DNA of 5,600 bases from assembly GCA_003551405.1 (NCBI GenBank), contig PUMO01000124.1:1-5600 (forward strand), in the 5' to 3' direction. This document shows, piece by piece, positions 1-5,584 of this stretch. This DNA is from Mollicutes bacterium. GTDB lineage: Bacteria; Bacillota_I; Bacilli_A; Izemoplasmatales; Izemoplasmataceae. A model generated the notes under the pieces. That model searched no databases. It saw only the letters and a list, made by a program, of their open reading frames with translations, and was not told the origin of the DNA. A program made the position numbers and the translations under genes. Positions within the stretch are counted from its first letter, which is position 1. Each line of letters begins with the position of its first letter.

Positions 1-28
1 AGCCGCCAATTAAGCGGCAAGGTATTAC

Positions 29-65
<37 letters not shown>

Positions 66-516
66 TCGGTCCTTCCCTCCGTTGTAACGGAGATTCAGAT
101 ACCGACACTGGGCAGAATTCAGCGGCAATACACATCCTTTCGGACTAGCTGCCACCTGTGTTTTTATTAAACAGTCGGGGATCCCTGGTCATTGCAACCA
201 GCCATCTTCATGACTGGCACCCCTTCTACCAAAGGTACGGGGCTAATTTGCCGAGTTCCCTCGCCCAAATTGGTCCGACACGCCTAGCCTTGTTAAGGCA
301 GGGGCACCTGTGTCAGTTCTCGGTACGGACTCCAATACTGTAACCAACGTGCTTTTCATTGACACCGGGAATCATCTGAAGCGGACTAGGTCCGCCCTGT
401 CGCGCATTCACTCGGTTCTCACCATTACGGTTCTCCCCGAGTTTTTACGCTTCGACAGGCTGGTGCGCCTGCTCAAACTATCCTGATGTGTCACACGTTG
501 GGCAAGGGTATTGGAG

Positions 517-548
<32 letters not shown>

Positions 549-810
549 GGCCTCGGTTAAGGGACGTCTTAGGACCGACTAACCCTCGACTGACGAACAT
601 TGTCGAGGAACCCTGGCCCTTTCGGCGGAACGGATTCTCACCGTTCTTTGCTGCTACTCATACCAGAATTCTCGTTCGAACGCGGTCCACTCGATCTCTC
701 GACCAAGCTTCTGCCCACGCACGACGCCTTCCTACTAGATTACCTTACGGCACTCTGAGGTATCGGTGGCCGACTTAGCCCCGTCCATTTTAGACGCCCG
801 TAATCTCGAC

Positions 811-868
811 TGGTGATCTGTTACGAACTCTTTCAAGGGTGGCTGCTTCTAAGCCCACCTTCCAGTTG
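811..868 (-). other. 23S rRNA GTPase-associated centre (uL11 binding region)
   Basis: The minus strand contains GCTTAGAAGCAGCC followed by AAAGAG and the hairpin loop GTAACA, matching E. coli about 1051-1108, where protein uL11 and translation factors bind. The hairpin stem carries T at the position of E. coli G1091 (window 826) and A at the position of C1100 (window 817). A usual G-C pair is therefore replaced by U-A while pairing is kept. Confidence 0.85.
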
Positions 869-2115
869 TCTTCGACTACGGACTATCTTCAAAGTAACAC
901 TTAGTCGGCACTTAGGGACCTTAACCCCAGGCAGGGTTCTTACCCTTTCGGACATCAGGCTTACCCCGATGCCCTCACTCCCGGCTTCTACGACGACGGT
1001 AAATTCGGAGTTTGACAGGAAACCGAGGGCTTTCGCCCCCAAAATCTCCAATCAGTGCTCTACCCTACCGTCAGCCTCCGCCGAGGCCTACCTACGAGTA
1101 GTTTCGGAAGGAACCAGCTATTTCCGGTCTCGATTGGTCTTTTGCCCCTATGCACAGGTCATCGGAGGGATTTGTAGCTCACCACCCGTACGGGCCTCCA
1201 CCTCCCTTTCGAGAGGCTTCGCCCTGCCCACGCATAGATCGACCGGTTTCGGGTATCCAGCCAATGACTACAGGCGAGTTCACCTCGTTCCTCTTCCGAA
1301 GAATGCGAACGTGTTGGTTTCCCTATGGTTCCGCCCTCTTCAGGCTTAACCTCGCCATTGACCAGAACTCTCTGGCCCGTTTTTCGAAACGTACGATAAG
1401 ACGTCGGTCCACTCCCGCTACGGAGCTTCATCCCTTTCACGCCTTATCAGTCTGTAACCACCTGATTTCAGGTTCTTTTCACCTCCCGTCAAGGGTACTT
1501 TTCAGCTTTCACTCACGATACTAGTTTGCTATCGGTCTCGGGACGTATTTAGAGTTGGAAGAATATGCCTCCCAGCTTCACGCGCGATATCCAACGCACG
1601 CTACTCAGGAGACCCCGAATCATCTTTCCTTCTATCTCCTACGGGTCTATCACCCTCTTCGGAACTCCATTCCAGGAGACTTCGGATTGGAAGGTTAAGA
1701 TGTACCGGGGTCCTTACACCACATGTCCCTACCATTTCTGGAGGGATTCGGTTTGCTCTGCACCGCGTTCGATCGACTTTACTAACGGCATCTCGGTTGA
1801 TTTCTCTTCCTTTCCCTACTAAGATGTTTCAATTCGGGAAGTTCCCTATCCTTACGGATTAGGTATGGGAAGTCCCATTAGGCAATCGTGGGATCAAAGG
1901 TTCCTTGCGCCTACCCCACGCGTATCGCCGCTTGGCACGACCTTCGTCGGCGCCCGAGCCGAGCCATCCACCAGGTGGCGGAGCGACTGCAGCAATGAAT
2001 TTCGGACTGGTACACATCCAGGTCTGCGTATGATCGGTAATCATCGGCCACTTGAAAGGCCATATACCCTTCCCCGACAACCATATCTCATATCGCCGGG
2101 TGCATATTGTTCAAT

Positions 2116-2138
2116 GCAGTATTGTAATACGGAACTGC
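2116..2138. repeat. Nested inverted repeats near the predicted 23S start site
   Basis: GTATT-GT-AATAC (2119-2130) is a 5-bp stem with a 2-nt loop. The overlapping arms GCAGT (2116-2120) and ACTGC (2134-2138) form an alternative stem. Both lie just downstream of the proximal TATA box, where an operator or start-site dyad would sit. Short AT-rich dyads arise easily by chance, so support is weak. Confidence 0.3.
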
Positions 2139-2141
2139 GCA

Positions 2142-2149
2142 TATTTAAA
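2142..2149 (-). promoter_or_regulatory. Candidate proximal TATA box for the 23S rRNA gene
   Basis: The minus strand reads TTTAAATA, an ideal archaeal TATA box, preceded by an A-rich stretch (AAACAATC). Transcription would start about 26 nt downstream, near 2115-2121, where the strand reads CTGCATTG. That would give a 5' leader of about 125 nt before the mature 23S. Since no 16S gene lies upstream, the 23S needs its own promoter. Inference from motif and position only. Confidence 0.6.
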
Positions 2150-2166
2150 GATTGTTTATCCCGCGA

Positions 2167-2183
2167 ACCGAGTTATCCTCGGT
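2167..2183. repeat. Small inverted repeat in the 23S leader region
   Basis: ACCGAG, TTATC, CTCGGT: a 6-bp stem with a 5-nt loop, lying between the two candidate 23S TATA boxes. If transcription begins at the distal promoter this folds in the pre-rRNA leader; alternatively it is a protein-binding dyad. Function unknown. Confidence 0.4.
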
Positions 2184-2207
2184 GGGGAGGCGAACTAATA
2201 GGGGACT

Positions 2208-2215
2208 TATATAAA
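2208..2215 (-). promoter_or_regulatory. Candidate distal TATA box for the 23S rRNA gene
   Basis: The minus strand reads CGCTTTTATATAAG, a second strong TATA box about 66 bp upstream of the proximal one; the predicted start is near 2185. The element is nearly symmetric, so it could also serve the plus strand. For the reductase gene, however, the box at 2256-2263 is better spaced. Tandem promoters are common at rRNA genes. Confidence 0.45.
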
Positions 2216-2255
2216 AGCGTTTTGGAGCGGAATTTTTACGCGATTTTACCCAATC

Positions 2256-2263
2256 TAAATATA
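2256..2263 (+). promoter_or_regulatory. TATA box for the HMG-CoA reductase gene
   Basis: TAAATATA, whose centre lies about 26 bp upstream of the ATG at 2286. That is the usual archaeal distance from TATA box to transcription start, so the mRNA is probably leaderless and begins at the ATG. No Shine-Dalgarno sequence precedes the ATG, which agrees with this. Confidence 0.65.
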
Positions 2264-2285
2264 GTTGTATATAGTTTTGACTACC

Positions 2286-3548
2286 ATGCCTGTAGAAGAT
2301 TCGAGACTATCGGGATTCCATAAACTTTCCATGGAGGAAAGACTGGAGAGAGTGAAAGAATTGAGCGGACTGTCCGAAAGCGAAGTGAAGGCACTCCTTG
2401 AAAGAGGTCTGACAAACGAAGGTGCGGAGATGATGATAGAGAACGTCGTTGGAACCTTCGAACTGCCCATGGGTATCGCAGTCAACTTCAGGATCGATGA
2501 CAAGGACTACCTAATACCTATGGTCACCGAGGAATCGTCGGTGGTGGCAGCCGCATCGTACTCTGCCAAACTTGCACGGACTACAGGAGGATTCTACACA
2601 AACTCAACGGATCCCGTGATGATCAGTCAGATACAGATAACCGGTATCACCTCGCCCTATCAGGCGAAGATGAAGATACTGGAGAAGAAGGAAGAACTGC
2701 TCAAGATGGCAGATGAGCAGGATCCGGTACTGGTCAAATTCGGAGGCGGTGCGAGGGATATGATATGCAGAGTGATGGACAGTAACTTCGGTCCGTACCT
2801 GATAGTGCACCTCCTGGTGGACTGCAGGGACGCCATGGGAGCCAACGCCGTCAACAGCATGGCCGAGGCACTGGCGCCGAAGTTGGAGGAGATAACCGGA
2901 GGTACGGTATATCTCAGGATACTCTCCAACCTGGCTGATCACCGTTTAGCACGCTGCAGGGTGAAGTACGATAAAGAGGAACTCGGTGAGGAGACCATAA
3001 AGGGTGTGCTCCAGGCCTACGAGTTCGCCCGGGTGGATCCATACAGGTGTGCTACACACAATAAAGGTATAATGAACGGCATCAGCGCAGTGGTGCTAGC
3101 CACAGGTAACGACACCAGGGCCGTCGAGGCGGGAGCGCATTCATACGCCACCGTCGGAGGTGGATACTCACCACTTACCAGATGGGAACGTGACTGGAAT
3201 GGAGATCTAGTGGGTACCATCGAGATACCCATGGCCGTGGGTACCGTCGGAGGTGCCACCTCTATACACCCAGTTGCAAAAACCGCCATGAAGATACTCG
3301 ATGTGGACTCCGCTCAGGAGTTGGCAGGGGTCATGGCCGCTGTTGGGCTGGCGCAGAACTTCGGAGCACTAAGAGCGCTTGCAACCGAGGGGATCCAGAG
3401 GGGACACATGAAACTTCATGCCAAGAACGTGGCAGTGGCGGCGGGTGCCTCCGGAGATCTTGTAGATACAATAGCCCAGAAGATGATAAAAGAAGGGAAG
3501 ATTAGGGCCGATAGGGCCCTGGAGTTGTTAGAGGAGTTGTCAGATTAA
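2286..3548 (+). CDS. mvaA: Class II hydroxymethylglutaryl-CoA reductase
   Basis: A 420-residue cytoplasmic enzyme interconverting HMG-CoA and mevalonate with a nicotinamide cofactor. In an archaeon this supplies isoprenoids for ether lipids. It aligns from end to end with my recollection of the Pseudomonas mevalonii class II enzyme. There are only small indels, and no transmembrane region as in eukaryotic class I enzymes. Visible motifs: ENVVGTFELP (52-61); catalytic Glu83 in TEES; RDAMGAN (181-187) at the cofactor site; catalytic Lys260 in THNKG; catalytic Asp276 in TGND; flap His374 in RGHM. These correspond to E83, K267, D283 and H381 of P. mevalonii. An Asp aligns with D146, which favours NADH there. 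ATG 2286 is preferred to the in-frame TTG at 2265 because of homology (DSRL near the start) and TATA spacing. The 3' end overlaps the convergent small gene by 4 bp. The symbol follows the class II bacterial enzyme; archaeal annotations often use hmgA. Confidence 0.96.
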   Translation: MPVEDSRLSGFHKLSMEERLERVKELSGLSESEVKALLERGLTNEGAEMMIENVVGTFELPMGIAVNFRIDDKDYLIPMVTEESSVVAAASYSAKLARTTGGFYTNSTDPVMISQIQITGITSPYQAKMKILEKKEELLKMADEQDPVLVKFGGGARDMICRVMDSNFGPYLIVHLLVDCRDAMGANAVNSMAEALAPKLEEITGGTVYLRILSNLADHRLARCRVKYDKEELGEETIKGVLQAYEFARVDPYRCATHNKGIMNGISAVVLATGNDTRAVEAGAHSYATVGGGYSPLTRWERDWNGDLVGTIEIPMAVGTVGGATSIHPVAKTAMKILDVDSAQELAGVMAAVGLAQNFGALRALATEGIQRGHMKLHAKNVAVAAGASGDLVDTIAQKMIKEGKIRADRALELLEELSD

Positions 3549-3796
3549 CCTTTGCCTGCTTTGTTCAGGTATTCTCGTTCGCGTTTTTTAGCTTCGGCTA
3601 TTTTCTGCTCGTAATCCTGTATCTTCTGTTTATGTTTGGCGATCTTTTCCTGATACTTACCGATCTTCTTCTCCTCTTTTGCCGCCTTCATCTCGTATTT
3701 CGATTGATCCTTCAGATCTTTCGCTGCATCGGATTTCTTCTTAGCGGCATCTTTCATCTGCTTACTTTTTTCTGTCGCCCTACTCTTTTCAGCCAT
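3545..3796 (-). CDS. Lysine-rich coiled-coil microprotein (paralog 1)
   Basis: 83 residues, 24 of them Lys, with no Pro, Cys, Trp or Phe: a highly basic, probably almost fully helical protein with no signal peptide or membrane segment. It shares with the two paralogs upstream an N-terminal MAEK block, a central KYExKAAKEE block (about 33-42) and a heptad stalk from about residue 46. The stalk has three units of the form YQxKI, partly degenerate here (KHKQKI, DYEQKI), then EREYL. It is the most divergent of the three. The second of two adjacent ATGs (3796) is chosen: it is 6 nt from the GGTGA ribosome-binding site and gives the MAEK start seen in paralog 2. It has its own TATA box 49 bp or less after the metallopeptidase stop codon. 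I do not recognise the family; nucleic-acid binding or a structural role are guesses from composition only. Confidence 0.85.
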   Translation of the reverse strand: MAEKSRATEKSKQMKDAAKKKSDAAKDLKDQSKYEMKAAKEEKKIGKYQEKIAKHKQKIQDYEQKIAEAKKREREYLNKAGKG

Positions 3797-3802
3797 CATA
3801 TT

Positions 3803-3807
3803 TCACC
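3803..3807 (-). promoter_or_regulatory. Shine-Dalgarno site deciding the start of paralog 1
   Basis: GGTGA on the minus strand, complementary to the usual archaeal 16S 3' end. It lies 3 nt from the ATG at 3799 and 6 nt from the ATG at 3796; the latter spacing is better and gives the family-conserved MAEK start. Confidence 0.6.
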
Positions 3808-3829
3808 ATGCTTATCATAAATATCAATG

Positions 3830-3837
3830 TATTTATA
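3830..3837 (-). promoter_or_regulatory. TATA box for paralog 1
   Basis: The minus strand reads AAGATATAAATAC, with TATAAATA at the given positions. Transcription would start near 3807, leaving a leader of about 11 nt that is almost only the GGTGA site. The box lies in the 52-bp gap after the metallopeptidase stop, so this gene can be transcribed apart from the upstream operon. Confidence 0.6.
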
Positions 3838-3848
3838 TCTTATGGAAC

Positions 3849-4913
3849 CTAGAACGGCGCTTCCAAGCCGGCGGCCGCGTAGATATCCCTATATCCCTTG
3901 CGTAGATCACCCGGTACTAACGTACCGTCCTCCACCATCTGCTCGACCGCACCTTCAAGGGAATCGAACCGATCCATGATACCACTCTTCAACCGATGAT
4001 ACAGAATGACCGATACGACATGGCTTCCGTCATCGTGCTCTGCCAAGTATTTCAAAGGTTCATCCAAGACTCCCATCTTCTCCGCCAGGTAAACGTGAGC
4101 ACCTTCGGTAAGGTGCTCTTCCAGGAAGCGTAGCGGTGTGTTGTACGTGGTGCTTTGCGGTTGAGCCCTGAAGGCTTCCTGTAAAAGGTCGTCATCCCAG
4201 AGGTATTCTGCGATCTCCTCTATCCTGCTTCTGGAGAAAGGTGGATGTATGAGCTCGTGCAGGGCGATGGCCACCATGTTTTCGAATTTCCAGCGTGCAT
4301 CTGCCAGGAATGATTGACCGCGGAGTTTGGTACCGAATGGAGCGGAGAACTGAGATACATAGAGGGTGACTTCGTCCATGGATAGATGGTATTCAGGTCC
4401 TAAAAGAGCGTTTATTTCGGCTACAACGTCGTACTCTTCTGCCGGTCCTTTGAACTCCTCTATCCTGCTCTTCAGCCTTGGCTCGCACTCCTCCTTCCAG
4501 TATCCATGAAATCCTTGTTCATGAACGTATCTTACCATGTTCGACAGCAGTGGTAGCAGCGGTTCCACGTTCGAATGCCAAACGTCTCCCGTCACCAGCT
4601 GTTCCTCCTCCACATAGTACCTTTTGAGCCGTTCTCTCTTCTCCGGTTGATCCATCAAAGAACACAAAACATCGATATCCGAACCATGGTGATCCACCAT
4701 GTCGAAGACGCTTACCAGTATCACCCTGGGATCGAAGCCGGCTTGCTGCATCCCCTGGGCCAGCTCTACAAGATCCTGCCTAGCGTCTATCATATCTAAA
4801 AATGAGTCGTAACCCTCTTTATGCAACTCGATCAGATTTTCCGAGCGGGTGAACAGATTACAGAACCCAGCGAGGTCGTATTTATAAGAATATTTAAGCT
4901 TCCAATCACTCAT
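3849..4913 (-). CDS. Putative HExxH zinc metallopeptidase, family not recognised
   Basis: 354 residues, visibly rich in Asp and Glu, with no signal peptide or membrane helix, so probably cytoplasmic. The only diagnostic motif is HELIHPPF (219-226) at the end of a helix-like ALHELIH segment. It fits zinc metallopeptidases in which both His bind zinc and Glu220 activates water. The stretch EEHLTEGAH (265-273) lies about 45 residues downstream and could supply a third ligand, Glu266 or Glu270, as in gluzincins; this is inference. The N-terminal half (1-200) matches nothing I can name. The start is the ATG at 4913, which overlaps the stop of the preceding coiled-coil gene as ATGA. No Shine-Dalgarno site is obvious, so translational coupling is likely. 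It ends in TAG, followed two sense codons later by an in-frame TAA. Position between two coiled-coil paralogs suggests a joint role. The gene is certain; the activity is not shown. Confidence 0.85.
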   Translation of the reverse strand: MSDWKLKYSYKYDLAGFCNLFTRSENLIELHKEGYDSFLDMIDARQDLVELAQGMQQAGFDPRVILVSVFDMVDHHGSDIDVLCSLMDQPEKRERLKRYYVEEEQLVTGDVWHSNVEPLLPLLSNMVRYVHEQGFHGYWKEECEPRLKSRIEEFKGPAEEYDVVAEINALLGPEYHLSMDEVTLYVSQFSAPFGTKLRGQSFLADARWKFENMVAIALHELIHPPFSRSRIEEIAEYLWDDDLLQEAFRAQPQSTTYNTPLRFLEEHLTEGAHVYLAEKMGVLDEPLKYLAEHDDGSHVVSVILYHRLKSGIMDRFDSLEGAVEQMVEDGTLVPGDLRKGYRDIYAAAGLEAPF

Positions 4914-5149
4914 TTCGGCGTGTATTCTCTGGCCTTTCGAAGGTATTCCTTCTCCTTCTGCTTGGCGTTCTTGATCTTCTCTTGATACTGGCGTATCTTA
5001 TCCTGATACTTACCGATCTTCTGTTCTTCCTTGGCCGCCTTCTTCTCGTACTTGGCTTGCTTCTTTAGCATCGCCGCTCTGTCCGCCTTCTTGGAAGCGG
5101 CTTTCTTCATCTGCTTACCCTTGGCTATAGACCTGTTTTTTTCTGCCAT
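4910..5149 (-). CDS. Lysine-rich coiled-coil microprotein (paralog 2)
   Basis: 79 residues, 23 of them Lys; one Pro, near the C-terminus. Blocks in order: MAEKNR start, KKADRAAMLKKQAKYEKKAAKE (18-41), then a heptad stalk with two YQxKI units (GKYQDKI, RQYQEKI) leading to KQKEKEYL. Paralogs 1 and 3 have three such units, so this copy is one exact heptad shorter. Ile and Tyr fall in a 4-3 spacing, the hallmark of a coiled coil. ATG 5149 is preferred to an in-frame GTG at 5158 because it yields the shared MAEK start. It lies 54 bp after paralog 3 with no strong TATA box between, so co-transcription is likely. Its TGA stop overlaps the metallopeptidase ATG. Synonymous differences from paralog 3 in the central block indicate an old duplication kept by protein-level selection. 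Function unknown. Confidence 0.87.
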   Translation of the reverse strand: MAEKNRSIAKGKQMKKAASKKADRAAMLKKQAKYEKKAAKEEQKIGKYQDKIRQYQEKIKNAKQKEKEYLRKAREYTPK

Positions 5150-5203
5150 CAAAACCACTGACTATCTATAAGCGAAGCTTCATTAATAGGTTTCGGTCAG
5201 GTA

Positions 5204-5497
5204 TTACCGATACTTCCTACTCGAAGAACTGCTGCTACTACTACCGCCGTAGGATCTAGCTTTACTGAGATATTCCTTCTCCTTCTGCTTAGCCTGCTTT
5301 ATCTTCTGCTGATAGTCCTTTATCTTCTGCTGGTATTTCCTGATCTTGTCCTGATACTTACCGACCTTTTGTTCCTGTTTAGCCGCCTTCTTCTCGTACT
5401 TCGCCTGTTTCTTCAGTGCCGCCGCCCTGTCCGCCTTCTTATCAGCGGCGCTCCTCATGCTCTTACTCTTCTGCTTCGCTCGGTTTTCTTTCGCCAT
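5204..5497 (-). CDS. Lysine-rich coiled-coil microprotein with polyserine tail (paralog 3)
   Basis: 97 residues, 25 of them Lys, no Pro, Cys, Trp or Phe. Blocks: MAKENR start; KKADRAAALKKQAKYEKKAAKQ (20-41), nearly identical to paralog 2; a regular heptad stalk with three units (GKYQDKI, RKYQQKI, KDYQQKI); KQKEKEYL; then a C-terminal tail with Gly-Gly, eight Ser and RKYR (84-97) that the other two lack. The tail reads as a flexible linker ending in a basic tip. It is the first gene of the cluster. A TATA-like TTATAT at 5525-5530 would put the start near 5501, giving an almost leaderless mRNA. The ATG at 5497 gives the conserved MAxxNR start. I do not recognise the family; a DNA- or RNA-associated or scaffold role is conceivable from charge alone. 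Confidence 0.87.
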   Translation of the reverse strand: MAKENRAKQKSKSMRSAADKKADRAAALKKQAKYEKKAAKQEQKVGKYQDKIRKYQQKIKDYQQKIKQAKQKEKEYLSKARSYGGSSSSSSSSRKYR

Positions 5498-5524
5498 GGT
5501 ATCACATACTGTATATCACCGGAG

Positions 5525-5540
5525 ATATAAGTGATTTATT
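5525..5540 (-). promoter_or_regulatory. Candidate promoter of the coiled-coil/metallopeptidase operon
   Basis: The minus strand reads AATAAATCACTTATAT, two overlapping TATA-like elements. TTATAT (5525-5530) predicts a start about 4 nt before the ATG at 5497; AATAAATC (5533-5540) predicts a leader of about 13 nt. GTGATA occurs twice just downstream. The correct box cannot be decided by eye. Confidence 0.5.
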
Positions 5541-5557
5541 GAAAAAAATGGAAAAAA
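5541..5557 (-). terminator. T-rich tract, possible terminator of an incoming minus-strand transcript
   Basis: The minus strand reads T6, CCA, T7 then C, directly after a C-rich stretch. Archaeal RNA polymerase stops at oligo-T runs, so this could end a gene lying beyond the right edge. It sits immediately before the promoter of paralog 3. It could instead be a bent A-tract element of that promoter. Confidence 0.4.
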
Positions 5558-5584
5558 GGGGGAAGGGGGTTTGGTCGGGCTGGG
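5558..5584 (+). other. G-run motif fitting the G-quadruplex pattern
   Basis: Four G runs of 5, 5, 3 and 3 are separated by loops of 2, 7 and 2 nt on the plus strand, which meets the G3+ N1-7 rule. No gene is evident from 5498 to 5600; this motif and the adjoining T tract are all that stand out. Folding in vivo is not shown. Confidence 0.4.

Noticed and set aside
2265..2285. TTG start extending the reductase by seven residues
   Set aside because: The extension covers the region just after the TATA box, has no homology, and the ATG at 2286 fits a leaderless start.
1994..2285. A tRNA or other small RNA gene in the divergent spacer
   Set aside because: No T-loop GTTCRA motif with matching arms and no acceptor stem was seen; the TATA boxes and dyads account for the stretch.
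1859..2323. Open frames spanning the 23S 5' end and the promoter region
   Set aside because: They cross the rRNA boundary and the promoter elements and have no recognisable protein features.
2255..3289. Minus-strand open frames inside the HMG-CoA reductase gene
   Set aside because: They are antisense to a gene with full-length homology and catalytic residues; the codon structure fits the plus strand.
3632..3820. Plus-strand frame encoding a Leu/Phe-rich, membrane-like peptide
   Set aside because: It is the antisense of the Lys/Glu-rich paralog 1; Lys codons read backwards give Phe and Leu, so the hydrophobicity is an artefact.
4575..4799. Plus-strand frame antisense to the metallopeptidase
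   Set aside because: No family features, no promoter or ribosome-binding site, and it lies wholly within a convincing longer gene.
4877..4897. TATA-like sequences CTTAAATATTC and CTTATAAATACG on the minus strand
   Set aside because: They fall inside the first codons of the metallopeptidase, and the next in-frame Met is about 40 residues in, so an internal promoter is unlikely to give a useful product.
5150..5203. Separate promoter for paralog 2
   Set aside because: Only weak AT-rich stretches (near 5163-5188) with poor spacing to the ATG; read-through from paralog 3 is simpler.
3545..5497. Identification of the coiled-coil proteins as histones, HTa/HU or Alba
   Set aside because: They lack the histone fold, HU beta-arm and Alba motifs; only the high lysine content is shared.
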